Positions 51,192-59,901 of a stretch of 64,000 bases of DNA are shown one piece after another (position 1 is the first letter of the stretch; the number at the start of each line of letters is the position of its first letter). A program made the translations under genes and the position numbers. Where the stretch lies: positions 106,790 to 170,789 of the forward strand of contig JABHZQ010000004.1 of NCBI GenBank assembly GCA_018656555.1. The letters are read 5' to 3'. Below the pieces are notes generated by a model. That model had not been told where the DNA came from and ran no database searches. It worked only from the letters and a program-made list of their open reading frames with translations. This DNA is from an archaeon. GTDB taxonomy: Archaea > Nanobdellota > Nanobdellia > SCGC-AAA011-G17 > GW2011-AR17.

Positions 51192-53762
51192 ATGCATTAC
51201 AAGCTATCAGGAAAAGAGGTAATAAGAAATCTTGGTTCTTCTAAAGAAGGTTTATCTGGAAAAGAAGCAAAAAAAAGATTAAGAAAATATGGAAAAAATA
51301 AGATAGAGAGAAAGAAACATATCTCTGCAGCTAAAATATTTCTAAATCAATTCATAAATCCTCTTGTAGTTGTTCTAATTGCAGCAACTGTAATCTCTGT
51401 ATTAATTCAGCACTATGTTGACGCTATTGTAATAGGAATAATCCTTGTTCTAAATGCCATTCTAGGTTTTATACAAGAATATAAAGCAGAAAAAGCAATA
51501 GAGATGCTTGATAAATTAAGGTCTTTCAAGGCCAATGTATTAAGAAATAATAAATTAATTAATCTAAACACATCAGATCTTGTTCCTGGAGATGTTATAG
51601 TTCTAGAAACAGGAGATAGAGTTCCTGCAGATGCAAGATTACTAGAAGTTATCAACTTAATGGTAGAAGAAGCTCCACTAACTGGCGAATCAGCAGCAGT
51701 AGACAAAACAGTCAAACCAATCAACAGGACAATTGCACTAGGAGACCAAACAAATATGGTTTTCTCTGGAACCACAATAGTTGAAGGTAGATGTAAAGCA
51801 ATTATAACTGAAACTGGAGAAAAAACAGAAATTGGTAAAATTGCAAGATCTCTTGATGAAATAGAAACAGAACCTACTCCTTTACAAAAAAAACTAAAAG
51901 AACTTGGAAAATGGTTAACTATTGGAGTTGTTATTGTAACTGCATTAGTAATTCCAGTAGGTCTAATTAGGGGTATGGCCTTCTTTGATCTATTCTTAAC
52001 AGCAATAAGTCTTGCAGTAGCTGCAATACCAGAAGGACTTCCAGCTGTTGTAACTATTACCTTAGCATTAGGAATAAGAAGAATGCTTAAAAGAAAAGCC
52101 TTAATTAGAAAATTAAAATCCGTTGAAACTCTTGGTTCTGTAACTGTAATCTGTTCTGATAAAACTGGAACACTAACAAGAAATGAAATGACCATAACCG
52201 ATGTTTTTGGTAATTTAAATCATTACAAAATTACTGGAAAAGGATATGACACTGAAGGTGCATTCTTACTCAACAATAAAATAATTGAACCTCTAGAACT
52301 AAAATCCCTTCTAACAGTTGCAAACACATGTAACAATGCTTCAATAGATACTGGAGATCCAACAGAAAGAGCACTAAAAGTCCTTGCAGCTAAACATCCC
52401 ACTCCTGAAGTAAAAAGAATAAAAGAAATTCCATTCTCTTCTGAAACCAAATACATGGCTATTGTAGATAGAAATGGCAAGTATTATGTTAAGGGTGCAG
52501 TAGAAACCATACTTAAACAATGTAAAAATATTGAAGTTGACTTTGACAAAAGAGTTCTTTCACATAATACAAGAAAACTAAGAGAATCTGATAAAAAACT
52601 AATTTTAGAGAAAAATCAAGAATTTGCATCAAAAGCACTTAGAGTCCTAGCACTTGCATATGGAGAAAAAGATAATCTAACCTTCTGTGGACTAGTAGGA
52701 ATGATAGATCCCCCTAGAAAAGAGGTAAAACAGGCTATAGCCCTATGTAAACAAGCAGGAATAAGACCCGTAATGATTACAGGTGATCATGCTGTAACTG
52801 CTAAGGCAATTGCTAAAAGAATTGGTTTAAAATGTGATGTCATGATCGGTGAAGAATTAGATAAATTAACTGATGAACAACTAAGAAAAAGAGTAAAAGA
52901 TGTCTGTGTCTTTGCAAGAGTATCCTCCATACATAAAGTAAGAATTCTAAAATCTTTACAAGAAAACGGTGAAGTTGTTGCAATGACTGGAGATGGCGTA
53001 AATGATGCTCCAGCATTAAAAAAATCAGATGTAGGTATATCTATGAATATCAAAGGAACAGATATAGCTAGAGATGTATCTGATATTATTTTACTTAATG
53101 ATCATTTTGCTTCAATAGTCTCTGCAGTTAGAGAAGGTAGAATTATTTATCAAAATATTAAGAAATTTATTAAATTCTTATTAGGTTCAAATATCGATGA
53201 GGTTGCAATAGTTTTTATCTCCTTATTAGCAGGTTTACCTCTACCTATGATTCCTGTTCAAATCTTATGGATTAATCTAGCAACAGATGCTTTACCCGCA
53301 TTAGCTCTCGGTCTTGATCCTCCAGAACCAGGTATCATGAAGAAAAAACCAAGACAACCAAATGAAGGGATATTCCACAACATGACTGGATTCCTAGCTT
53401 TTATTTCAATATATTCTATCTTAGTACTGGGTGCTCTATTCTTATATTACATTAATACCTCTACAATAGAACACGCAAGAACAATGGTCTTTGCAGCTAT
53501 AATCTGTCTAGAAATATTCTTTGTAGTATTTGCAACAAGATCAAGTACAGTTCCATTATACAAACTAAAAAGGAATTATTACTTAATGGGTGCTGTTATA
53601 ATCTCAGCAATAATGCTTTTAGTAACAATATATACTCCACTAAGCCAATATTTTTACACAGTACCTCTATCCATAAAAGATTGGCTATTAATAATCATTC
53701 CAACATTAGTAGGTTTAGCTATATATGAAGTAAGTAAACTATTCAAAAAAGTATATAAATAA
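51192..53762 (+). CDS. Cation-transporting P-type ATPase (Ca-ATPase, P2A type)
   Basis: The 856-residue pump has the N-terminal cation ATPase domain (LSGKEVIRNLGSSKEGLSGK), TGES near 155, PEGLP in segment 4 (AAIPEGLPAVVTI) and the phosphorylation site SDKTGTLT near 325. KGAVE (usual KGAPE) lies near 435, MTGDGVNDAPALKKSDVG near 600, and the C-terminal membrane set has NLATDALPALALGLDPPEPG. The PEGLP and the segment-6 residues match Ca/Mn pumps such as SERCA and PMR1. It likely exports Ca. Leaderless promoter: AAATATTAATTTATTC. Confidence 0.93.
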   Translation: MHYKLSGKEVIRNLGSSKEGLSGKEAKKRLRKYGKNKIERKKHISAAKIFLNQFINPLVVVLIAATVISVLIQHYVDAIVIGIILVLNAILGFIQEYKAEKAIEMLDKLRSFKANVLRNNKLINLNTSDLVPGDVIVLETGDRVPADARLLEVINLMVEEAPLTGESAAVDKTVKPINRTIALGDQTNMVFSGTTIVEGRCKAIITETGEKTEIGKIARSLDEIETEPTPLQKKLKELGKWLTIGVVIVTALVIPVGLIRGMAFFDLFLTAISLAVAAIPEGLPAVVTITLALGIRRMLKRKALIRKLKSVETLGSVTVICSDKTGTLTRNEMTITDVFGNLNHYKITGKGYDTEGAFLLNNKIIEPLELKSLLTVANTCNNASIDTGDPTERALKVLAAKHPTPEVKRIKEIPFSSETKYMAIVDRNGKYYVKGAVETILKQCKNIEVDFDKRVLSHNTRKLRESDKKLILEKNQEFASKALRVLALAYGEKDNLTFCGLVGMIDPPRKEVKQAIALCKQAGIRPVMITGDHAVTAKAIAKRIGLKCDVMIGEELDKLTDEQLRKRVKDVCVFARVSSIHKVRILKSLQENGEVVAMTGDGVNDAPALKKSDVGISMNIKGTDIARDVSDIILLNDHFASIVSAVREGRIIYQNIKKFIKFLLGSNIDEVAIVFISLLAGLPLPMIPVQILWINLATDALPALALGLDPPEPGIMKKKPRQPNEGIFHNMTGFLAFISIYSILVLGALFLYYINTSTIEHARTMVFAAIICLEIFFVVFATRSSTVPLYKLKRNYYLMGAVIISAIMLLVTIYTPLSQYFYTVPLSIKDWLLIIIPTLVGLAIYEVSKLFKKVYK

Positions 53763-53781
53763 TTAAACTTCTAATTATACT

Positions 53782-54927
53782 ATGAAAATAAAAGAGGTGA
53801 AAGCCACTGTAATTCAGAATTCTAGAAATAAAAATACAATCCAAGTTACAGTTAACAAAAAATATCACTGTTCAGCACCATCTGGAGCATCAACTGGTAA
53901 GTTTGAAGTGCCAGCATTCAAAAGAAATGCACCAGTAGCTGTAAAATATATTAATAATTCTAGAGAACTAAAGGGTTTAAACTTCGAAGAGTTCCATGAT
54001 TTAGATTTCTTTGACTCTTGGATAGAAGAGTTAGGTGCTAATCCAGTTGTAGCACTGCAAGGTGCAATACTAAAAGCAATGTCTGATAACAAAGTATGTA
54101 ATTTCCTTAATCCTAAACCAAGAAAGTTTCCAACCCCACTAGGTAATTGCATTGGTGGTGGAGCACACACAAAAGCAAAAGCATCTGATGTTCAAGAATT
54201 TTTATTAATTCCTAAAGGTGGAAATTTCTCTGAAAAAGCCCTATTAAATGATTATGTTTACAAAAAATTAGGCAAGGCACTAAATACAAGGAAGATAACT
54301 GATGAAGGTGCATACATAACGCCTATGTCTGACTTAGAAACATTTGAGTACCTAACAGACTTTATTTCCAACCCAGAAAATACCCTAGATAACAAACTCT
54401 ACTTAGGAATAGATCTAGCAGCAGCCCGGTTATTCAATGGAAAAGTTTACACTTACAAAAACTTCTCAAAGACAATAAAAACAAACAGACTACCCCGAGA
54501 AGATCAAATTGAATTAATAAATGACTTAATTTACAGGTATAAATTAAAGTATGTTGAAGATCCATTAGATGAAAATGACTTTGAAGGTTTCTCAAAAATA
54601 ACAAAATCCACAAAAGTATGTGGAGATGATCTAATTACTACAAATATAGATAGATTAAAACAAGCCATAAAAGTTGATGCAGTAAATACAATCATAGTGA
54701 AGCCAAATCAAATTGGTTCTCTAACAAAAACAAAAAGAATAGTAGATTATGCACATAGACATGGAATAATAACTGTAATGTCTCACAGATCTGGTGAAAC
54801 TCTAGATCCATTAATTGCACATCTAGCAGTGGCATGGGAGATTCCTTATATAAAAATGGGTATTTATGGTAAAGAAAGAAAAGTAAAATTAAAAGCAATA
54901 GAAAAAATAGAAAATGAAACAACCTAA
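53782..54927 (+). CDS. eno: Enolase, short divergent form
   Basis: The 381-residue protein is shorter than usual enolases (about 420-430 aa). It keeps SGASTGKFEVPAF near residue 33, GNCIGGGAH near 122, DEGAYITPMSDLE near 173 (normally DEGGFAP), EDPLDENDFEGF near 256, GDDLITTN near 277, VKPNQIGSLTKT near 304 and MSHRSGET near 333. The usual LDSRGNPT at the N-terminus is changed to IQNSRNKNTI. Key catalytic acids, Lys and His appear present, so it probably still converts 2-phosphoglycerate to PEP. Its end overlaps the patatin gene by 14 bases. Confidence 0.85.
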   Translation: MKIKEVKATVIQNSRNKNTIQVTVNKKYHCSAPSGASTGKFEVPAFKRNAPVAVKYINNSRELKGLNFEEFHDLDFFDSWIEELGANPVVALQGAILKAMSDNKVCNFLNPKPRKFPTPLGNCIGGGAHTKAKASDVQEFLLIPKGGNFSEKALLNDYVYKKLGKALNTRKITDEGAYITPMSDLETFEYLTDFISNPENTLDNKLYLGIDLAAARLFNGKVYTYKNFSKTIKTNRLPREDQIELINDLIYRYKLKYVEDPLDENDFEGFSKITKSTKVCGDDLITTNIDRLKQAIKVDAVNTIIVKPNQIGSLTKTKRIVDYAHRHGIITVMSHRSGETLDPLIAHLAVAWEIPYIKMGIYGKERKVKLKAIEKIENETT

Positions 54928-55849
54928 AATTGGATTAGCACTTGGTGGTGGAGCCGCAAAAGGAATTGCCTACATAGGTGTCTTAAAGGTTTTAGAACGA
55001 AACAAAATACCTATTGACTATATCTCCGGAACAAGTATTGGTTCTGTTATTGGTGCCTTATATGCCTCAGGTTACAAAGCAAAAGAAATAGAAAATCTAG
55101 CATTAGAAGAAAAATGGGAAAAATTATTTGACTTTACAGAACTTGAACATGGATTAATCTCTGGAAAATCAATGGAAAAAGAGATGAGTCATTTACTAAA
55201 AGGAAAACAATTCAAAGATTTATACATTAAGTTCATTGCAACAGCGGTTGATATTAAAACTGGCCAAGAAATATTGTTTAATAAAGGAGATGTTGCAAAA
55301 GCAGTAAGAGCAAGTATTGCAATCCCTGGAATATTTTCTCCATTACACTTACACAATATGATTCTAGTAGATGGAGGAGTTATTGATCCAGTTCCAGTAA
55401 AGTGTATCAAAGATAAGGTAGATAAAGTAATAGCTGTAGCGTCAACACTAAATTTAACTCCACCAAGATTCAAAAGAATGCCCCATCCTGAAAAACACAA
55501 GTTCATAGATTACTTATTAGACAAAAGCATGTTATCATTAAGAGACCAATTAAAAGATTCCAAAAGAATATCAAAAACAGCATTATTTTTCTTTAATCCA
55601 AAAAAACTAAAAACCTTAATCCAAGGACCACCTCCAGAAATATTTGTAGTTGCTGGACATTCTTATCACATTACATTAAGTCAGTTAACCAAACAAAGTT
55701 TGGAGTTACACAAACCAGATGTAGTAATCAATCCAAATATGGATGGAATTCAACTATTTGACTTTGATAAAATAAAAGCATTAGTAAAAAGAGGAGAAAA
55801 AGCAGCATTAAAACACTTACCTAAGATAAAAAAGTTAGCAAAGAAATAA
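54914..55849 (+). CDS. Patatin-like phospholipase
   Basis: The 311-residue protein has the oxyanion loop ALGGGAAKGIAYIGVL at the N-terminus, the nucleophile motif GTSIGS near residue 38 and the DGG motif with catalytic Asp (LVDGGVIDPVP) near 153. These define the Ser-Asp dyad of patatins, which cut lipid acyl esters. There is no signal or membrane segment. A Lys-rich C-terminal region may sit on membranes. The gene overlaps enolase by 14 bases. Confidence 0.92.
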   Translation: MKQPKIGLALGGGAAKGIAYIGVLKVLERNKIPIDYISGTSIGSVIGALYASGYKAKEIENLALEEKWEKLFDFTELEHGLISGKSMEKEMSHLLKGKQFKDLYIKFIATAVDIKTGQEILFNKGDVAKAVRASIAIPGIFSPLHLHNMILVDGGVIDPVPVKCIKDKVDKVIAVASTLNLTPPRFKRMPHPEKHKFIDYLLDKSMLSLRDQLKDSKRISKTALFFFNPKKLKTLIQGPPPEIFVVAGHSYHITLSQLTKQSLELHKPDVVINPNMDGIQLFDFDKIKALVKRGEKAALKHLPKIKKLAKK

Positions 55850-57061
55850 CTATAATCTTTTCACAAAAGCCCTTCTTCCATCTGACACAACATGAAGATC
55901 TAAGTATTGATCTCTTTTTAATAGATAGCTAAAATCATCAGGAGTAATTTTAGCATATTCATCTCCTACAAGACCAATAAACAATTCTGGACTAAAGACT
56001 AACATTCTACCATCATGTCCATTAGCAACACCTTGTAACAATCCCCATAAACCACCCATATTATCTAAAGCTTGCAGTTTAGTCTTATGTAATGTTAACT
56101 TACCCAGATAACTTCTTCCAAACATATGAAGAAGAGAATCTGGAACATTAGTTAGATCTTTTTTCCCAGCACCGCTCCACAAGGTATGAAAAACCTCACC
56201 TTCACTTGTCTCAGTAGCTCCCCTGACAAAAGAGATTTCAACTTCTCCTTCTTCAGGTTCTCTATCTAAAACAAAATTAGCTGGTTTAAAATCTCTTGTT
56301 CTAAAATATTGCAAAAAATAATTCTTCTGTCCAATAGTTTGAAATTCAATAATTGGACAATGGTTTGCATCAAATCTTCCTAAATGTCTTACTTTTTCAT
56401 ATTCTCTAATCAAAGAAGTTACACCTTCATCCAATTCAGTAGTTAACTTCCACATCCTTGGAGATAAATCCCTTAAACCTAGTTTCTCATCATAAATTGA
56501 ATAATTAAGAATAGTATGATTTCTTTTATCATCAGTAAATATATGCCATCTATTTGGAACAGAAGAATCAGCTACAACTGCCCTATTATATCCACCCAAA
56601 TGTTCCCATAAAGAAAATGAAAATTGAGCTTTGAATTCATCTAAGGGAATTCCTTGTAATTCACAAAATTCGACATATTTACCCCAAGTATCTCCATCAT
56701 CCTCTTTTATATGTTGATCTTCAATTCTAAAATAAATCTCTACAGCTTCATCAATAGATCTTACTCCTCTATAAGGTGATCCATCACGATAACTAAAATA
56801 GGATAAAGAAAAACTATCTCCTAATCCTGAAACTCCAGCATAATCTTGTTCATGTTCACTTCTCAAAAAAACTCCCCTTCTAGATCTTCTAGCTTCTGCC
56901 AAAGAATCAAATCTTCTTGGTATAAGAATTCCATTACTCTCAACATAGTCGGCAACAACTCTTTTTGGTTGTCCTTCCAACCTACTTGGATCCTCTAAAT
57001 AATAATCTCCCATCTTATTCATAAGTAAAATGCTTTGGTGGTGTTCTGGTAGTTGTAGCAT
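55850..57061 (-). CDS. Hypothetical protein
   Basis: Taking the ATG at 57061 the product has 403 residues. It is soluble and shows WGKYVEFCELQGIPLDEFKAQFS, then a region with AVVADSSVPNRWHIFTDDKR. A beta-rich C-terminal third follows, with GEVEISFVRGATETSEGEVFHTLW and AKITPDDFSYLLKRDQYLDLHV. No catalytic motif was recognised. Arg exceeds Lys. It is convergent with patatin (stop next to stop) and divergent from the PLP-fold/EF-hand gene. TATTTAAATG lies about 35 bases before the ATG. Confidence 0.7.
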   Translation of the reverse strand: MLQLPEHHQSILLMNKMGDYYLEDPSRLEGQPKRVVADYVESNGILIPRRFDSLAEARRSRRGVFLRSEHEQDYAGVSGLGDSFSLSYFSYRDGSPYRGVRSIDEAVEIYFRIEDQHIKEDDGDTWGKYVEFCELQGIPLDEFKAQFSFSLWEHLGGYNRAVVADSSVPNRWHIFTDDKRNHTILNYSIYDEKLGLRDLSPRMWKLTTELDEGVTSLIREYEKVRHLGRFDANHCPIIEFQTIGQKNYFLQYFRTRDFKPANFVLDREPEEGEVEISFVRGATETSEGEVFHTLWSGAGKKDLTNVPDSLLHMFGRSYLGKLTLHKTKLQALDNMGGLWGLLQGVANGHDGRMLVFSPELFIGLVGDEYAKITPDDFSYLLKRDQYLDLHVVSDGRRAFVKRL

Positions 57062-57123
57062 CCATTTTATCAATATTTTCTAGAAAAGAGCTCATTTAAA
57101 TACCTTCCTGTTAACTTCCCCAA

Positions 57124-57152
57124 GGTGGTAACATAATAGAAAACCTTATAAA
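57124..57152 (+). promoter_or_regulatory. Promoter with GGTGGTAACA element and TATA
   Basis: GGTGGTAACA (57124-57133) is followed by TAGAAAACCTTATAAATCC (about 57137-57155), which serves the PLP-fold/EF-hand gene at 57181. It is a variant of the AGTRGTWACA element seen in other promoters here. Confidence 0.5.
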
Positions 57153-57180
57153 TCCAAATAATGGCTAATTCTAGAAGCAA

Positions 57181-58431
57181 ATGAAGCCAAAAATATACAA
57201 TTTTAGAGACATCTCAGGTGCTACTCATAAAGAGATTGGAGTAGCTGAAATCATGCAGAATGCTCAAAATAGGGGCCTTGAAGCCATCTGTGTAATCAGT
57301 TCTGGTAATTACATAACAGCTTTACAAGAAGAAGGAAGAAGACAAGGCATTGAAGTATACAATCTAGTAAATCATGAACCACAAAATGATCACGAAGTGC
57401 CTATGAATGGAAGAATCCTAAGAACAAAAAAAGAAAGATTAGAAGCAGTAGAAGCACGGGGCATAAAAACCACTCTAGATGATTACACTGATTTCACACC
57501 AACTGCATACACTGCACATGCAGATGGAATTCTACAAGACAATCCAGACTATGTAATCTGTCCTATAGGCTCAGGAAAGTTATGGTTATCAATTGTAAAA
57601 AGAATAGAAGAGAGAAACTTAAAAACAAAAGTAATTGGAATCACACCAAAAGGAAAAAATCCATTTCATAATGACTTTGAAGAAGGAGAACTTGATCTAG
57701 ATTCCATTGCAGACAAACTACCCTCACCATTTACTGCAAAAGCTGAAGAAGTAAAATCACACTTTCCAAGACATGAAGTAATAGAAGTAGAAGAAAGAGA
57801 TCTAGAAAAAGCTTACAAAAAAGCAATCAAAACAACAGAATGTGAACCAAGTGGAGCAGCTGGTTTTGTCTATCACAATAGAAGATTCAGAAAAGAACAA
57901 GGAATAACAAAAAGTGATTCAGTTGTTATCATCTCAACCGGTTCTGGATTAGAAGATCAAGTAAAAAAATTAAAAAAACAAAGAAGAACAAGATTCATTA
58001 ATCTATCATTAGGAATAACCCTTGGTGCAGCAATATTAACTGGAGCAATCTACTATGCCGCGCTAAAAACAGAATACGAAAAATATGCAGATCTAAATGG
58101 AGATGGAAAAGTATCTCCTTGTGAAATGATTGAAGTAAATGAAATTGCCGGTGCATTTAATAGAAAAGATTACAGTAAAGATAAAATAAAAAGAGAAGCA
58201 ATGGAAGCATTACCCAACACTCCTTTAGAAACTCTAAGAATTGCAAAAAAAACAAGAGAAAGAATGATCTCCGAATTAACAGAAAAAGATCCTTCAAGAG
58301 AAGGTTTAGAATCTTTAAGTTACAGAGATTTATACGAACTACACTTATTAGATATAGTTAGTGAAAATTCAGATTGGGAAATGTGGAGAGCCCATAATTT
58401 CCACAAATTATTTGGAAAACAATGTGAATAA
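57181..58431 (+). CDS. PLP fold-type II enzyme-like domain fused to a membrane segment and EF-hand loop
   Basis: The protein has 416 residues. The N-terminal 270 resemble the tryptophan synthase beta/threonine synthase superfamily. A candidate PLP Lys is K17 in THKEIGV (family SFKDRGA). S40-S-G-N43 binds phosphate/ring, CPIGSGKLW near 137 is the glycine loop, and CEPSGAAG follows near 222. The first part of the usual fold is missing. A membrane segment (residues about 278-298, LGITLGAAILTGAIYYAAL) follows. A perfect EF-hand loop, DLNGDGKVSPCE, spans residues 304-315, and a helical tail ends it. So a PLP-like module and a Ca site lie on opposite sides of a membrane. This fusion is not known to me. 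Confidence 0.72.
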   Translation: MKPKIYNFRDISGATHKEIGVAEIMQNAQNRGLEAICVISSGNYITALQEEGRRQGIEVYNLVNHEPQNDHEVPMNGRILRTKKERLEAVEARGIKTTLDDYTDFTPTAYTAHADGILQDNPDYVICPIGSGKLWLSIVKRIEERNLKTKVIGITPKGKNPFHNDFEEGELDLDSIADKLPSPFTAKAEEVKSHFPRHEVIEVEERDLEKAYKKAIKTTECEPSGAAGFVYHNRRFRKEQGITKSDSVVIISTGSGLEDQVKKLKKQRRTRFINLSLGITLGAAILTGAIYYAALKTEYEKYADLNGDGKVSPCEMIEVNEIAGAFNRKDYSKDKIKREAMEALPNTPLETLRIAKKTRERMISELTEKDPSREGLESLSYRDLYELHLLDIVSENSDWEMWRAHNFHKLFGKQCE

Positions 58432-58467
58432 AAACACATATAAACACTAACTTTAAACTCAAAAAAT

Positions 58468-58809
58468 ATGGAAATCGAATATTTATGGCAAATGATGGTA
58501 GAACCAGGCTATAGGCAATTAGCTTTTGCAACTGGTGGAGCCACCCTTGGATTTATTCAAGGTGGAATAGACAAAGCAGTAGGAATATACCAAAGAAGTA
58601 ATGGTAGTACAGAACAAAACAGAGACCCAGCCCTAGTATTACCTCTAGTAACTGGTGGAGCAGCAGCAATTGGAGGTCCAACAATTGGAGTTTCACACGA
58701 CACACTTATTGTACCTTGTCCTATTATTGAAGGTTTTGCTGATTTCGGTTCCGCAATAATTCCATTTTATGCTACTAAGACATTAACTAATCTTATAATG
58801 GGAAGATAA
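58468..58809 (+). CDS. Small membrane protein coupled to FHA-caspase gene
   Basis: The 113-residue protein has Gly-rich membrane segments: LAFATGGATLGFIQGG near residue 18, LPLVTGGAAAIGGPTIGV near 57, and a third one near 85-105. Its stop and the ATG of the FHA-caspase gene share a base (TAATG), so translation is coupled. A TATA (CATATAAAC) lies 25 bases before its ATG, so it starts the unit. It is similar in plan to the protein at 60534-60833. It may anchor or be cut by the caspase-like protease; this is inferred from coupling. Confidence 0.72.
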   Translation: MEIEYLWQMMVEPGYRQLAFATGGATLGFIQGGIDKAVGIYQRSNGSTEQNRDPALVLPLVTGGAAAIGGPTIGVSHDTLIVPCPIIEGFADFGSAIIPFYATKTLTNLIMGR

Positions 58810-59861
58810 TGGGAAAAATACTAAAATTAAGAGCACCAGAATCAAACCTAGAAATAGGTAACAATACTCTAATAGGTAGATCTGCAGAAATATCTGATTC
58901 AACTTTAGAACTAGATCTAGATCTCGAATTAGCTCTAAACTTTCCAGATACAATTGGAAACAGAAAAGTTTCAGGAAACCATTGTGCAATCATAAGAGAA
59001 GGAGATCAATTCTATGTAATAGACTTAGGAAGCACAAATGGAACCTATGTAAACAAACAAAAATTAAGATCAAAAGCAAAAGTACCACTAGTAGCTGGAA
59101 TGTCAGTTCAATTTCATCCAGATCTAGCATACAGAGTACAAATAGAAGACTCACCAACAAACTCACATGCCTTATTAGTCGGACATCCAGGAGATGATAT
59201 AAGATTTTTTGGAAGATCAATGAGACTTAGAGGAATAGAAACTGATCTTAATTATTTAACAGAAGCCCTAGTACAAAGTGGATTCAGAGGAAACATAACC
59301 AGACTTTTTGATGAACAAGCAACAAAAGCAAATACTTTAAGTGCTCTAGAACGAATTGCAGAAGAAACACACAGAGATAGAAGACTTGTAATACCTCACA
59401 CAATATTTACTTATTCTGGTCATGGAATGAGAGGTTTAAGTCTAAATGATAGTAGACTAACACCTGAAGAACTTTATGAAAGAATAGAAAGAATAAAAGG
59501 AAAAAAAGCAGTTATCCTAGACACTTGTGAAGCTGGTTATTTCTTAGAAGGAGATATCCCTCTAAACACATTAGTAATAGCAGCAACAAGATCAGAAAAA
59601 CCAGCATATGAAGTTAGAGTAAGGGAAGAAACAGCAGGTATAATTCAAGCAACTGATGATGGAGATACTTACATGGGAGTTCTAATGAAAGAACTTATCA
59701 ACTATTTCAGATTAAACCAAGAAGATTTTAATCTAGCTGGATTCAAACATTATATTGATGAAAATAGAGATAGATTTGCTCATAAATACAAATTTCAAAG
59801 CCCAATAGTGGCTGGACCGACCTTTACAATGATAGTACCAATCCTTGGTAAGGGCAATTAG
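58809..59861 (+). CDS. FHA domain fused to caspase-like (C14) protease
   Basis: The protein has 350 residues. Residues 1-110 are an FHA domain: IGRSAEIS, S55-G-N-H58 (SxxH site) and S75-T-N-G-T79. After a short linker a caspase-haemoglobinase fold begins: HALLVGHPGDD, MRLRGIETDLNYLTEALVQSGF, then TYSGHGMRG with catalytic H205 and LDTCEAGYF with catalytic C240 (the D-x-C-x-x-G pattern of metacaspases). Both catalytic residues are intact. It would be a phospho-signal-guided cysteine protease of the orthocaspase kind, probably Arg/Lys-specific. It is translated together with the small membrane protein upstream. A kinase partner is not in the window. Confidence 0.85.
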   Translation: MGKILKLRAPESNLEIGNNTLIGRSAEISDSTLELDLDLELALNFPDTIGNRKVSGNHCAIIREGDQFYVIDLGSTNGTYVNKQKLRSKAKVPLVAGMSVQFHPDLAYRVQIEDSPTNSHALLVGHPGDDIRFFGRSMRLRGIETDLNYLTEALVQSGFRGNITRLFDEQATKANTLSALERIAEETHRDRRLVIPHTIFTYSGHGMRGLSLNDSRLTPEELYERIERIKGKKAVILDTCEAGYFLEGDIPLNTLVIAATRSEKPAYEVRVREETAGIIQATDDGDTYMGVLMKELINYFRLNQEDFNLAGFKHYIDENRDRFAHKYKFQSPIVAGPTFTMIVPILGKGN

Positions 59862-59901
59862 GCAGAAACCTTTATAAACCCTTAATTTTTCTCTACTCTC
59901 T

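Noticed and set aside
51413..52195. 260-residue minus-strand frame in the P-type ATPase gene
   Set aside because: It is antisense to conserved ATPase motifs, with low-complexity Ser/Ile/Thr content.
57161..57184. Seven-codon leader peptide overlapping the PLP-fold gene start (ATGA)
   Set aside because: The TATA box at about 57145-57151 places the transcript start downstream of its ATG, so it is probably not transcribed.
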